The notes: a model not told the origin generated them from the letters alone. A stretch of DNA of 54,350 bases from Actinomycetes bacterium (GCA_036000965.1 DASYUT010000106.1:1-54350), one strand, 5' to 3'; counted from the first letter of the stretch, positions 35,661-44,461 are shown. Made by a program: numbers and translations.

Positions 35661-37188
35661 CCGCGCTCTTTCCTTCCGTCGCAAGCTCGCCAAGCGGCCG
35701 CGGCCGGGTGGCCGCGCCGCCGGCGGCGCTGCCGCCGGCGGCGCCCGAGGACGACGGTACACCGCTGCCGCTGGTACCGGTGCTCCCGCCTGCGTTGGCG
35801 GGGCCGAAGGCGGCGAAGCCCGACTCGGCCCGGTTGCGCGCGGCCGACACCGCGGCGGAGCCGGCCGCGACCGCGGCGGTGGCCGGGCTGCCCCAGCTCC
35901 CCGCGCCGCCTCCGGCACCGCCGGCGTTGGCCCGGAAGCGGGACTGGATCATCTGGGTGACCATGGAGGAGCCGGTGAACGCGGTCGCGCCCGCGGTCGC
36001 CTGGCGCAGGGCGGCGCGCTGGTGGCCGGCGGTCACCACCGCCGCCTCGGCCAGCGGGATGAGCTTGAGCAGCGCGATCGGGGTGAACGCGGCCATCAGC
36101 AGCAGCGCCCCGCCGGCCAGGACGCCCTCGAACTTGTCGGCCAGGCCGCCCCTGGCCAGGCCGGCCGCGGCCAGGTTGACGATGGCGACGATGAACACCT
36201 TGGCGAAGATGATCGCGATGAGGAACTCGATCAGCCGCTTGCACCAGCGCCAGCCGGCCTGCCAGACCATGGCGGAGAACCCGATGGGCAGGAACAGCAC
36301 CGAGATGTAGATGGCGGCGTCGCGCAGCAGCAGCTCCAGCCAGATCGAGATGGCCCCGACCACCACGATGATCGCGGCCAGCAGCACGCCGAACACCGGC
36401 GCGACCGGGTTGACCGTGCCCGCGCCGAGCGCGCCCAGCCAGCCGCCGGCGTCGTGCATGAACTTGTCGGCGTTCTGGGACGCGTCGTGGCCGACCGCCG
36501 AGCTCATCCAGTCGCTCGTGTTGATCAGCATCTGCGCCATGGCCGGCCCGACGAACGAGAAGATGGCGGCGATGGGCAGGTAGACGAAGGCGGACCGGAT
36601 CGCCTGCATGCCGTCGGCCCGCACCACCGACTGGGCGACCGACACCAGCAGGAACGGCAGCGCGATGACGATCGCCAGCGCCAGCATGATGCGGTACTGG
36701 GACACGAACCAGCCGGCGTTGACCACGTCGGGCGAGGTGGTGTCGTTGATCAGGCTGCCGACCTTCTCGAGGAACCACTGGCCGGCCGACGCGACCGCGT
36801 TGGTGAAGCTGCGCAGCGCGCTGTCCCCGGCGGTGGCCGCGAGGTTGCCGGCGGCCTGGCCGATCGCGCCCCCGGCCGCTCCGACCGGGTTGGTGCCCGC
36901 CTTGCAGACGTTCTGCAGCACCTGGTTGGTGATCTGGTCGCACTGGTCCGGCTTCTTGCCCGTGTCGGCGGGCTGGCCCGGCGGGCCGGGGGCGGTCTGG
37001 GCCATGGCCGCGGGCGCGACCACGAGCAGCAGGGCGAGCACGCCGACGAGCACCAGAGCGCCGGCCGAGTACCGGCGAAGCGGGCGCGCCCGCCGAGACG
37101 ACCCGACACTGCCTACCCGCGAGCCGCGTGTGCTCGACTGGCGCTCTGCGAGCCAGCGGCCCCAGGCGCGCCTACGATCCCGCTGCAT
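35653..37188 (-). CDS. VirB6/TrbL-like polytopic membrane protein
   Basis: 511 residues if started at ATG 37188, which has AAGGAGT seven bases upstream; ATG 37194 is also possible but too close to that site. After a basic N-terminus a signal-like helix (about 40-62) is followed by a soluble segment with two Cys and then about six hydrophobic helices (about 165-400). The C-terminal 100 residues are Gly/Ala/Ser-rich. The topology and the place beside the VirB3/B4-like genes fit the channel-forming VirB6/TrbL family. The last codons overlap the next gene. Confidence 0.75.
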   Translation of the reverse strand: MQRDRRRAWGRWLAERQSSTRGSRVGSVGSSRRARPLRRYSAGALVLVGVLALLLVVAPAAMAQTAPGPPGQPADTGKKPDQCDQITNQVLQNVCKAGTNPVGAAGGAIGQAAGNLAATAGDSALRSFTNAVASAGQWFLEKVGSLINDTTSPDVVNAGWFVSQYRIMLALAIVIALPFLLVSVAQSVVRADGMQAIRSAFVYLPIAAIFSFVGPAMAQMLINTSDWMSSAVGHDASQNADKFMHDAGGWLGALGAGTVNPVAPVFGVLLAAIIVVVGAISIWLELLLRDAAIYISVLFLPIGFSAMVWQAGWRWCKRLIEFLIAIIFAKVFIVAIVNLAAAGLARGGLADKFEGVLAGGALLLMAAFTPIALLKLIPLAEAAVVTAGHQRAALRQATAGATAFTGSSMVTQMIQSRFRANAGGAGGGAGSWGSPATAAVAAGSAAVSAARNRAESGFAAFGPANAGGSTGTSGSGVPSSSGAAGGSAAGGAATRPRPLGELATEGKSADA

Positions 37189-38020
37189 GGTCATACTCCT
37201 TGAACTGCTGGGTGAGTTGGACGAACGCGGATGCGGCGGAGGGCACCTCGGTGTCGAGGGAGAGCGGGGTCGGCGCGGTCCGGGTCGTGGCCCGGACCTC
37301 CTTCCAGTCGCCGCCGACCCACTTCAGGTCGATCGTGGTGATGCCCCACCCGCTCTGGACCGGGATCCCGGTGGTCGACCCGGCGAGCGCCACCGTCCAG
37401 ATCGACACGCGGGCGCTGGCGTCATCGTAGCGCTCGATGGAGTGGCCGAAGGGCGCCGTGCGCAGGGCGATCTTGTCGGCGACCGGCCCGTCGGCGGGCA
37501 GGCGCAGGGCCTTGCGGAGCACGGGCACGGCGCCGTCCCAGGCCCGCTGCAGCTCCGCCCGCGCCTCGGGGGCGGCGAGCAGGACCACGGCCTTGTGCCG
37601 ACGCTGGGTGTCGAACACCAGGTCGCCCCCGAGGACCGTGGCGTAGTTGGTCGCGGCGGCCAGAGCGCCCTGCCTGGAGTGGGCCCAGCCCACGCCCACC
37701 CCGTCGACGACCTGGCGCGGGCCGGCCTTGGCGGACGCGGCCGGGCTGGCCGCGGGCGTCCCGGCCGTCACCCCGGGCGTGCTGGCGGCCCCGGGGGCAG
37801 GCGCGGTGGCGGCCGGGGACGCGGCGGTCGCCCTGGGAGCGGTCGGGTCCTGGGTGACCGCCGGCCTGGTGGTGGAGCGGCCGATCACCATCCCGCCGGC
37901 GAACACCACGGCCACGAGCGCGAGCACCCAGAGGCGGCCAGGCCCACTGGTGGGCCTGGCGCTGCGCTGGTCGGACGGCCGGTAGACCACCCTGGCGCGG
38001 GCCTGCTCGGTCACCGCCAC
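37172..38020 (-). CDS. Membrane-anchored protein of the secretion cluster, position of VirB8
   Basis: 282 residues from GTG 38020. One membrane helix at about 30-48 is followed by an Ala/Pro/Thr-rich linker (about 52-100) and an extracytoplasmic domain (about 105-270) with VGWAHSRQGALAAATNYATVLGG and VRVSIWTVALAG-like strands: ARVSIWTVALAGSTTG, then TTIDLKWVGGDWKEVRA. The arrangement of one anchor plus an NTF2-like alpha/beta domain is that of VirB8/TrbF and TcpC-type components. I see no diagnostic motif, so the assignment rests on layout and gene order. It overlaps the VirB6-like gene by 17 bases. Confidence 0.6.
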   Translation of the reverse strand: MAVTEQARARVVYRPSDQRSARPTSGPGRLWVLALVAVVFAGGMVIGRSTTRPAVTQDPTAPRATAASPAATAPAPGAASTPGVTAGTPAASPAASAKAGPRQVVDGVGVGWAHSRQGALAAATNYATVLGGDLVFDTQRRHKAVVLLAAPEARAELQRAWDGAVPVLRKALRLPADGPVADKIALRTAPFGHSIERYDDASARVSIWTVALAGSTTGIPVQSGWGITTIDLKWVGGDWKEVRATTRTAPTPLSLDTEVPSAASAFVQLTQQFKEYDHAAGS

Positions 38021-38123
38021 CGGACGCTGCTCCTCTCGTCGCCTTGCGGTTCCTGGAGGGTCGGCCAGGCCGGGCGGCCCGGCCTCGGTCCCGGACCCCC
38101 CTGTCCCCTGCTGCTACGGGTGG

Positions 38124-38441
38124 TCAGGCGGTCTGCCCGAGGGAGAACGCCCAGTTCACGAGGGCCGCGGAAGCACCCACGATGACCGCCCCGACGATGG
38201 AGTAGAGCGTGGCCCGCTTGCCGACGGCGGCCTGGTGGTAGTTGGAGCTGAGCGAGCCGACGCCCCACATGGCGCCGCCGATCACGATGCCGACCAGCGA
38301 CAGCAGCAAGGCGAAGCCGCCGATGCCGTCGATGACCTTCTGGAACGGCCCGGCGCCCGGGATCGCGGAGAAGTTGGGGCTTATGTTCACCTTCTGGGCG
38401 ACGATGGTGGCGGCGACGGTGACGTGCTCGAGCGCGCGCAT
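38124..38441 (-). CDS. VirB2/TrbC-like small membrane protein (DUF6112-like)
   Basis: 105 residues from ATG 38441, GGGAGGGA upstream; TTG 38447 is a weaker alternative. A polar N-terminal part (about 25 residues) is followed by two hydrophobic helices (about 42-63 and 78-100) joined by a short basic loop (QAAVGKRATLY). This is the layout of VirB2/TrbC pilin-like subunits, and small proteins of this type are common in actinobacterial conjugation clusters. It follows the ParA-like gene after a hairpin and precedes the VirB8-position gene. Confidence 0.7.
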   Translation of the reverse strand: MRALEHVTVAATIVAQKVNISPNFSAIPGAGPFQKVIDGIGGFALLLSLVGIVIGGAMWGVGSLSSNYHQAAVGKRATLYSIVGAVIVGASAALVNWAFSLGQTA

Positions 38442-38472
38442 GCTCAAATCCCTCCCTGGTCAAGCATGGTAC

Positions 38473-38495
38473 GGGTACCGTCGGGGGACGGTCCC
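38473..38495 (-). terminator. Hairpin between the ParA-like and VirB2-like genes
   Basis: ACCGTC at 38477-38482 and GACGGT at 38487-38492 pair around GGGG; GGG and CCC outside extend the stem with one bulged T. It could reduce transcription from the ParA-like gene into the rest of the cluster, or stabilise an mRNA end. Confidence 0.4.
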
Positions 38496-38520
38496 CTCGT
38501 GTGGTGTGCGTCGCGGGTGC

Positions 38521-39675
38521 TCATGCGGTGAACCCGTCTGCGACGGCGGCGGCCACTTCGAGGTAGGCGTGGCGGGTCTGGGGCCGGAGCCGCTCGACCT
38601 GGGTCTCCGCGCCGGCGCTGAGATGCGGGTCCCACGGCACCTGGACCACGGCCCGGCAGCGGCCGGCGAAGTGCTGCTGGATCTTGTCGACCTCGACCGG
38701 GCCCTCGGGCTGCACGGCGTTGACCACCGCGACCGCGCCCTGCACCAGCTCGGCGTGGCCGTTCTCGTTCAGCCAGTCCAGCGTCGAGCTGGCCGCCCTG
38801 GCCGAGTCCAGGCTTGGCGCCATCACCACCACGATCTGGTCGGCCAGCTGCAAGATCCCCTTGGTGGCCGACTCCAGCACCCCGGTGCCGGTGTCCAGGC
38901 AGATCAGGTTGTAGTGCCGCTCGAGCAGCGCGATCGCGCGCCGGTAGTCCTCCTCGCCGAGCGCCTTGGTGATGCGGGGGTCGTCGTCGGAGGCGACCAC
39001 CTCGAGGCGGGTCGGGGCCTGGGAGGTGTAGGCCCGGATGTCGGCGTAGCGGACGATCTCAGCCTCGTCGGCGAGCAGGTTGGTGATGGTGGCGGCGGTC
39101 TCGCGCCGGACCCGGTAGCCCAGCGACCCGGCGTCGGGGTTGCCGTCCAGGGCCACCACCCGGTCGCCGCGCAGCGACGCGAAGGTGTGGCCCAGCATCA
39201 GCGTGGTGGTGGTCTTGCCCACCCCGCCCTTGCGGCTGATCACCGCGATCGAGCGGCAGCCGGCCACCGGCGCCTTGGCGCGGGCGATCAGCTCGCGCTC
39301 GCGCAGCTCGGCGGGGCTGGGACCGAAGTTGACGCGGCCGCCGGTGAGCCAGTAGACCACCCGGCGCCAGCCGTCGCGGGGCGCCCGCGACTGCCCGCGC
39401 AGGTACCGCTCGGCGGTGAAGTCGGCCGCGGTGGAGTGCTGCTGCGAGGCCAAGGGCCCGCCCGGGCGGCGCTGGGCGCGGCTTGGCGGCACGCGGTCGG
39501 CCCGGAACGGGGGGCGGGTCCGGGGCGCGTCGGGGAGCGGGCGGCGCTGCTGGTCGGGTCCGACTGTCCTGGCGGTCTCGGCCGGCTTGGACGCGTCGTC
39601 GTCGATGAGGCCCAGCGGGACAAGGGCCTCCTCATGGCCGCCTCCACCGGGGGAGGAGCCCGACTGCTGCGCCAC
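38521..39675 (-). CDS. ParA/MinD-like ATPase heading the secretion cluster
   Basis: 384 residues from GTG 39675, GGAGGG eight bases upstream. The N-terminal 120 residues are variable and polar. The ATPase begins with AVISRKGGVGKTTTTLMLGH (deviant Walker A with the signature Lys), ALDGNPDAGSLGYRV (Walker A'), and YNLICLDTGTGVLESAT (Walker B region). These are marks of the ParA/MinD/TadZ group, which position complexes on membrane or DNA. As first gene of the operon it may localise the secretion apparatus or segregate an element. No ParB or parS-like cluster is seen. Confidence 0.88.
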   Translation of the reverse strand: MAQQSGSSPGGGGHEEALVPLGLIDDDASKPAETARTVGPDQQRRPLPDAPRTRPPFRADRVPPSRAQRRPGGPLASQQHSTAADFTAERYLRGQSRAPRDGWRRVVYWLTGGRVNFGPSPAELRERELIARAKAPVAGCRSIAVISRKGGVGKTTTTLMLGHTFASLRGDRVVALDGNPDAGSLGYRVRRETAATITNLLADEAEIVRYADIRAYTSQAPTRLEVVASDDDPRITKALGEEDYRRAIALLERHYNLICLDTGTGVLESATKGILQLADQIVVVMAPSLDSARAASSTLDWLNENGHAELVQGAVAVVNAVQPEGPVEVDKIQQHFAGRCRAVVQVPWDPHLSAGAETQVERLRPQTRHAYLEVAAAVADGFTA

Positions 39676-40137
39676 GTCCAACCCTCCTTCGGAGCCGCTC
39701 GAGTTGCCGTGTCGGTGATGTCTCAACGTGGATCGGATTTCGCTGGCGAAGTGGTGTGACGGATGGTCCGGGATGCCGCTAACCGTCCATGTGGGCAGTA
39801 CCAAAGGTTACACTGCTCCGCAGTGCCACAAAAGCAAGTGAATCGGATTTGCCGGGGGTACGAGGGACGTGTCGGGTGACAGCCGTGGCAGTTGGCCTGG
39901 CCGCCTGCCGGCCGCTGCTCGTCTACGCTTCCTCCTGGACAGGGTCTCGGATGAGCCCGGCGGGGGCTCGCGGGGCACTGGATCGAGGACCCGCCGGACG
40001 GTATCCTCTCAACCATCCCGAGGAACTAAAATAGCACTGAAGTGCCTGCGAGGGGCGAGCCTTCGCGTTGATATACCCCAGAAATCCCCCTTCCGCCTGC
40101 GCATCCCCGCCCTGGCGACCCCGGATCGAGGCAGCCG
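39676..40137. other. Divergent promoter region of the secretion cluster, 462 bases
   Basis: This gap is noticeably less GC-rich than the genes and lies between the ParA-like gene (minus) and the transglycosylase gene (plus). It carries clustered GCAGT/ACTGC half-sites (see 39795-39825) and a 12-base palindrome GCACTGAAGTGC at 40034-40045. No gene is recognisable. Confidence 0.55.
39795..39825. promoter_or_regulatory. Clustered GCAGT/ACTGC half-sites, candidate operator
   Basis: CACTGCTCCGCAGTG at 39811-39825 is a perfect palindrome (6-base arms, TCC centre). GCAGT at 39795 gives a third half-site 12 bases from its partner. The related palindrome GCACTGAAGTGC lies at 40034-40045. A dedicated regulator of the secretion genes could bind here. 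Confidence 0.45.
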
Positions 40138-41100
40138 ATGAAGAAGCTCGCGATTGGCGTCCCGGTCGCCCTGCTGCTCGTCATCAGCCTGCTCGTGGTG
40201 GGCCTGGCGACCCGGATCATCGGCGGCAGCGGGCCCAGCGCGGGCGCCATGGCCGACATCCCACCGGAGTACCTCACCCTCTACCAGAGCGCCGCCGACA
40301 CCTGCCCCGGCCTGCCCTGGCAGGTGCTGGCGGCGATCGGCAAGAAGGAGACCAACCACGGCCGCTCGACCCTGCCCGGGGTGCAGTCGGGGATGAACTT
40401 CGCCGGCGCGGCCGGCCCCATGCAGTTCGGCATCGGGGGCAAGGCGGGCAACACCTGGGGCGGGACGCCCGTCCGCCAGGTCCCGCCCGACCTCAGGTAC
40501 GGCATGGACGGCGACGGCGACGGCATCGCCAGCGTCTACCAGCCGGCCGACGCGATTTTCTCGGCCGCCCGGTACCTGTGCGCCAACGGCGCCGGCCAGG
40601 GCGGCGACCTCACCCGGGCCATCTTCGCCTACAACCGTGCCGACTGGTACGTCAGCCAGGTCCTGGCCGTCGCCTCGGGCTATGCCGCCGGCGGCGCGGC
40701 CGGCCTGCCGGCTGGGCCCGCGGTCGAGCGCGCCGTCGCGTTCGCCTACAGCCAGCTCGGCCAGCCCTACCGGTGGGGCGCCGCCGGCGAGGAGGGCACC
40801 TTCGACTGCTCGGGCCTGACCATGCGGGCCTACCAGGCCGGCGGGGCGAAGATCCCGCGGACCTCGCGGGAGCAGTGGTACTTCGGGGCCAGGGTGGGCA
40901 ACCCGGCCGACCTGCTCCCGGGGGACCTGGTGTTCTACGCCTACGACCTCGGCGACCCGGCCACCATCCACCATGTCGGCATCTACATCGGCGCGGGCAA
41001 CATGATCGACGCCCCCCGCCGGAACACCGTCATCCGCATCGAGCCCGCCCTGCGCGGCGACTACATCGGCGCAGTCCGCCCCACCGCCGCACCCACCTGA
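40138..41100 (+). CDS. VirB1-like cell-wall hydrolase: lytic transglycosylase plus NlpC/P60
   Basis: 320 residues. An N-terminal helix (about 4-26) anchors or exports the protein. A transglycosylase-like domain follows (about 42-185): PWQVLAAIGKKETNHGRS with the catalytic Glu, GAAGPMQFG, YQPADAIFSAARYLC and AIFAYNRADWYVSQVL. An NlpC/P60 domain (about 195-315) has Cys in TFDCSGLTM, His in TIHHVGIYIG and the third residue near MIDAPRRN. Bifunctional wall hydrolases of this form open the peptidoglycan for type IV systems in Gram-positive bacteria. It is transcribed away from the other secretion genes from a shared promoter region. A hairpin terminator follows. Confidence 0.9.
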   Translation: MKKLAIGVPVALLLVISLLVVGLATRIIGGSGPSAGAMADIPPEYLTLYQSAADTCPGLPWQVLAAIGKKETNHGRSTLPGVQSGMNFAGAAGPMQFGIGGKAGNTWGGTPVRQVPPDLRYGMDGDGDGIASVYQPADAIFSAARYLCANGAGQGGDLTRAIFAYNRADWYVSQVLAVASGYAAGGAAGLPAGPAVERAVAFAYSQLGQPYRWGAAGEEGTFDCSGLTMRAYQAGGAKIPRTSREQWYFGARVGNPADLLPGDLVFYAYDLGDPATIHHVGIYIGAGNMIDAPRRNTVIRIEPALRGDYIGAVRPTAAPT

Positions 41101-41561
41101 TCCCCGGCTCCCGGCCCCCAACAGCGCCGGTGCCAACGTGCTGGGGCGCCGCGGTTTGGCAGGCACGCTCCCGCCGCCTCCCAACAGCGCCTCTGCCATG
41201 GTCGGGGGGGTCGGCGAGCAGTCCCAGCGTACCGCTGCCACCCCCCCGGGCTCCGGGAGGAGAACCCGGGGGGTGGCGCGGGGGCCACAGACGCCGTCAT
41301 CGGCGGCCAAACCAGAAAACGGCTCGGCGTCCCGCGGCCATGCGCGAACAGGCGCAACCATCTCGGGATGCCCGAACCGGGCAAGAACAATATCACAAAA
41401 CCGTCCTGGTGCAAATCCCGACTTCTGCCTACGGCCCGGTGCCTCCCCTTGCCAGCCGTGCCTCGGAGGGGTGGGGCGCTACCAGGTCGCTCCAGTGCGC
41501 CGCCCCCTCAGGGCGGTGGTGCAGGGACGGCCCAGGCCGCCGGCGGGACGCCCGGCGCACC
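41101..41561. other. Intergenic region, 461 bases, between two converging genes
   Basis: No gene is recognisable. It holds a strong hairpin (41237-41277), a direct repeat of CCAACAGCGCC (41119 and 41184) and a low-GC patch at 41380-41410. It separates the secretion cluster from the VWA gene and would be a reasonable place to look for an element boundary. Confidence 0.5.
41237..41277 (+). terminator. Hairpin with 10-bp stem plus 3 bp after a bulge
   Basis: GCCACCCCCC (41237-41246) pairs with GGGGGGTGGC (41268-41277); after a bulged C, GGG and CCC extend the stem. It lies 137 bases after the VirB1-like gene and between convergent genes, so it may serve both directions. Confidence 0.55.
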
Positions 41562-43013
41562 TCAGGTGATCTCATAGACGCAGGCGGTGAGCTGGCGCAG
41601 GTTGCGCACCTCGAACACGCGGTCGCACACGGGCGCGTACAGGCTCATCACCGAGTCGGTGGTGTCCCACTCCGACCGGGGCTCCGGGTTGAGCCAGTAC
41701 AGCCGGCGTGCCCCGGCGCGCAGGCCCTGGAGCGCCTCGATCCCGGGGTCGCGGTAGTTGCCGCGGGCGTCGCCCATGACGACCAGCGTGCTGCGGGCGT
41801 CCAGGTCAGGCCCGTACCGCTCGGCGAACCGCTCGAAGACGTTGCCGTAGTCGGAGTGGCCGTCCGCCCACACCACCCGCGCCCTGGCGAAGGCGTTGCG
41901 CAGGTCGATCGCCTGGTCGCTCTCGTCGAGCAGCCCGGTCACCTCGTCCACGCCGTCCACGAAGGCGAACGACCGCATCCGTGCGAACTCCTGGTTCATC
42001 GCGTGCAGCAGCGCCAGCGTGAACTTGGCGAACTCGACCACCGAGCCGGACACGTCGGCCAGCACCCACAGGTCGGGCTTTGAGGCGCGCACGGCTCGGA
42101 ACGCGGGGTTGACCGGCACCCCGCCCGACGACAGCGAGCGCCGCACCGTCCGCCGCACGTCGAGCCGGCCCCGGCGCCTGAGCCGGCGCTTCTGCGCCAC
42201 CCGGGCGGCCAGCTTGCGGGCCAGCGGGCGGACGGCCTGGCGCAGCTCGCCGAGCTGGGTGAAGGTGGCGCCGAGGAAGTCGATCTCGTCCAGCTGCCGG
42301 TCGCGGTAGAGCTCGGCCACCTGCTGGGCGCCGACCCGGACGGCAAGCCGGTGGCGGACCTGCTCGGCCAGCATGCGGCGGAAGTCGTCGATGCGCCGGC
42401 TCAGCTCCTCGCGGGCCTGGGGGCTCGCGTCCTCTGCGCCGTCCTCGGCGGCCAGCGCGAGCTGGAGCAGCCGGTACAGCTCGACCTGGCGCAGGATCCG
42501 GTACATGTAGTAGCGCTCGGACGCATCGGGTTGCGCGTCCAGCCCGGCGTAGCGGTCCACGGCGAGCCCGGCGAGCGTGCGCAGGGCGGCCCGGTCGCCG
42601 TGGCGCAGCGCGTCGAGCAGGGCTTCGAGCAGGTCGGTGGAGGCGGGACCCTGTGGCTCGGCCTCCGCGGCGGTCCCCGAGGAGGCCGGCCCGGTCGCGG
42701 CCGCCGGCCCGAGGCCGCCCGACCCGGCGGCCGCGACCGGGCCGGGGGTGAACGGGAAGCAGACGTCGAACAGCACGTCGAACGCCTGCCGGTCCTCGGC
42801 CCGCTTGACCAGGGTCATGGCCAGCGCGGCCCGGAACTGGGCGCGGTCGGCCAGCTCCACGTGGCGCAGCGCGGCGATGGCGTCGAGCACCTCCACCATG
42901 GACACCGGCACGCGGGCGTCCCGGAGGCGGTGGAAGAACTCGAGGAGGGAGGTCTCGAGCGAGCGCGCGGCACCGTCCGGCGCGGACCTTGCGCTTGCAA
43001 CCATTCCGGCCAC
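41562..43013 (-). CDS. VWA-domain protein, CoxE-like
   Basis: 483 residues from GTG 43013 (ATG 43004 also possible). The N-terminal helical part (SLLEFFHRLRDARVPVSMVEVLDAI) is typical of the CoxE-like family. The middle is Arg-rich and variable. A VWA domain lies at about 310-480 with the metal-site motif DVSGSV (about 318-323), then WADGHSDYGNVFERF and VVMGDARGNYRDP. CoxE-like proteins work with MoxR-type AAA ATPases (CoxD) to mature or activate metalloenzymes. Here no ATPase is adjacent, but one lies at 53370. A copy of the IclR-type palindrome is in its promoter. It is divergent from the LLM gene. Confidence 0.87.
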   Translation of the reverse strand: MAGMVASARSAPDGAARSLETSLLEFFHRLRDARVPVSMVEVLDAIAALRHVELADRAQFRAALAMTLVKRAEDRQAFDVLFDVCFPFTPGPVAAAGSGGLGPAAATGPASSGTAAEAEPQGPASTDLLEALLDALRHGDRAALRTLAGLAVDRYAGLDAQPDASERYYMYRILRQVELYRLLQLALAAEDGAEDASPQAREELSRRIDDFRRMLAEQVRHRLAVRVGAQQVAELYRDRQLDEIDFLGATFTQLGELRQAVRPLARKLAARVAQKRRLRRRGRLDVRRTVRRSLSSGGVPVNPAFRAVRASKPDLWVLADVSGSVVEFAKFTLALLHAMNQEFARMRSFAFVDGVDEVTGLLDESDQAIDLRNAFARARVVWADGHSDYGNVFERFAERYGPDLDARSTLVVMGDARGNYRDPGIEALQGLRAGARRLYWLNPEPRSEWDTTDSVMSLYAPVCDRVFEVRNLRQLTACVYEIT

Positions 43014-43026
43014 GTGGCACGCTCCG

Positions 43027-43043
43027 TGTACGCTATACGTACA
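43027..43043. promoter_or_regulatory. 17-bp palindrome, IclR-type operator copy A
   Basis: TGTACGCTATACGTACA: perfect 6-base arms with a 5-base centre, between the VWA gene (start 43013) and the LLM gene (start 43086). It matches 14 of 17 positions with the site at 48712, next to the IclR gene. Confidence 0.6.
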
Positions 43044-43085
43044 AATATGCGCTTAGCGAACGCTGCTGGCGAAAGAGGACAGGGT

Positions 43086-44084
43086 ATGCCCGACGCTCGG
43101 CCAACGTCGCCGCCACCCGGGCGCCTGGTCCGCCTCGCCGTCGTCCTCGACACCAGGAACCCGGTCGGCCGGCTCACCGAGGTGGCCCGGATGTGCGACC
43201 GGGTCGGCATCGCCGCCCTCTGGCTCGAGGACGCGCCCGAGCCTACGCCCCGCCTCGAGGCCTGGACCACCCTCGCCCTGCTCGCGCCCGTGACCGGCCA
43301 GGCCCGGGTCGGCGCCCTGCTCGACACCGGCCAGCGGCCGCCCGCCATCCTGGCAGCGATGGTCGCCACCCTCGGCGCCACCGCGGGCGACCGCCTCGAG
43401 CTGTGCCTGCGCGACGCTCCCCCGCCCGCCGGGCCGGGCCGGCTCGCCGCGTACGTGGAGGCGTTCCTGGACACCCTGGCCGAGACGGCGGTGCCGGCCA
43501 GGCTGGACGCCGGCGCCAGCTCGCTCTCTGCCGCCGTGCGCAGCGGCCCGGCCGTGCGGCCCACGCTGTCGGTCGAGGCGGCCGGGCCCGAGCAGCTCGG
43601 CTGGGCCGTCGGCGTCGTCGACGGCCTGCTCCTGCCCGGCAGGGACGCCGCCGGCGCCGCCCTGCCCTTCGAGCAGGTCCTGGCCGCCGCGGCCGAGGCG
43701 CGCCAGGCCTGCCTGGTGGCCGGGCGCGACCCGGCCACCCTGGGCATCGCGGCCCGCCTGCCCGTCTCGGTCGGGCGCACCACCGCCGAGGCGCACGCCC
43801 GCTGGCAGGCCGAGCCGGCCTTCGCCAGGCTCGGGCGGCCCGAGGAGGTCGCCGTGTTCGGCACCCTCGAGCGATGCCACGACCGGGTCATCGAGCTGGC
43901 TCATGCCGGCGTCACCGACCTGCGCTGCCTGCTGCCGAACTCCCTCGACGTGCACGACGTGATCGCGCAGGTGACGGCGATGACGATCGGCACGTTGGCC
44001 CAGCTCACCCCCGGCGCCCCCCGCTCCCCCGCCCCGGAGCCGCCAGCCGGCTGGGGCGGGCGCCCCCGGTGGACCGGAACCTAG
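43086..44084 (+). CDS. Luciferase-like (LLM-class) flavin- or F420-dependent oxidoreductase
   Basis: 332 residues from ATG 43086. The TIM-barrel start RLVRLAVVLDTRNPVGRLTEVARMCDRVGIAALWLED and the following LALLAPVTGQARVGALLDT are characteristic of bacterial luciferase-like monooxygenases. The SVEAAGPEQLGWAVGVVDGLLLPG strand and GTLERCHDRVIELAHAGVTDLRCLLPN near the end complete the pattern. The cofactor (FMN or F420) is not decidable. It shares a promoter region and the 17-bp palindrome with the VWA gene. Its last four bases overlap the convergent DUF742 gene. Confidence 0.85.
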   Translation: MPDARPTSPPPGRLVRLAVVLDTRNPVGRLTEVARMCDRVGIAALWLEDAPEPTPRLEAWTTLALLAPVTGQARVGALLDTGQRPPAILAAMVATLGATAGDRLELCLRDAPPPAGPGRLAAYVEAFLDTLAETAVPARLDAGASSLSAAVRSGPAVRPTLSVEAAGPEQLGWAVGVVDGLLLPGRDAAGAALPFEQVLAAAAEARQACLVAGRDPATLGIAARLPVSVGRTTAEAHARWQAEPAFARLGRPEEVAVFGTLERCHDRVIELAHAGVTDLRCLLPNSLDVHDVIAQVTAMTIGTLAQLTPGAPRSPAPEPPAGWGGRPRWTGT

Positions 44085-44443
44085 ATGGCTTTGAGCCCGT
44101 ACAGCACCCGTTCCAGGAGGGCCAGGTCCGGGCGGTCGTTGGGGTCGGCGGGACGGTGGACCATCACCAGGCCCTCCTCGGACATGTCACCGACGAGCAC
44201 GCGAGCCACGCCGAGGGGAAGGTCGAGCCGGGCCGAGACCTCGGCCACGCTGAGCACGTCACGGCAGAGCAGGGCGATCAACTGCTGCTCGAAGTTGAGC
44301 GCCTGCGCGGACGCCTCACCCACCGACGTGGTCGAGACCAGCGACTCCACCTCCAGGTCCGCATGGGCTGGACGCGTGCGCCCGCCGGTCATCGCGTAGG
44401 GCCGGACGACTGGATCGTCGTCGTACCAGTCCCCGGTGCTCAT
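44081..44443 (-). CDS. DUF742 protein of a conservon (CvnC-like)
   Basis: 120 residues. VVRPYAMTGGRTRP near the start, then FEQQLIALLCRDVLSVAEVSARLDLPLGVARVLVGDMSEEGLVMVH: the winged-helix-like DUF742 pattern found in every conservon. In Streptomyces and relatives it follows a roadblock protein and is followed by a Ras-like GTPase (CvnD). Here the next gene on this strand is absent: the LLM gene converges directly on the stop. It lies 18 bases after the roadblock gene. Confidence 0.93.
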   Translation of the reverse strand: MSTGDWYDDDPVVRPYAMTGGRTRPAHADLEVESLVSTTSVGEASAQALNFEQQLIALLCRDVLSVAEVSARLDLPLGVARVLVGDMSEEGLVMVHRPADPNDRPDLALLERVLYGLKAI

Positions 44444-44461
44444 GCCAGCCGATCCTTCCGC

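Noticed and set aside
31038-41561. Boundaries (att sites) of an integrative element around the secretion cluster
   Set aside because: I found no tRNA gene, no integrase and no convincing pair of direct repeats on both sides.
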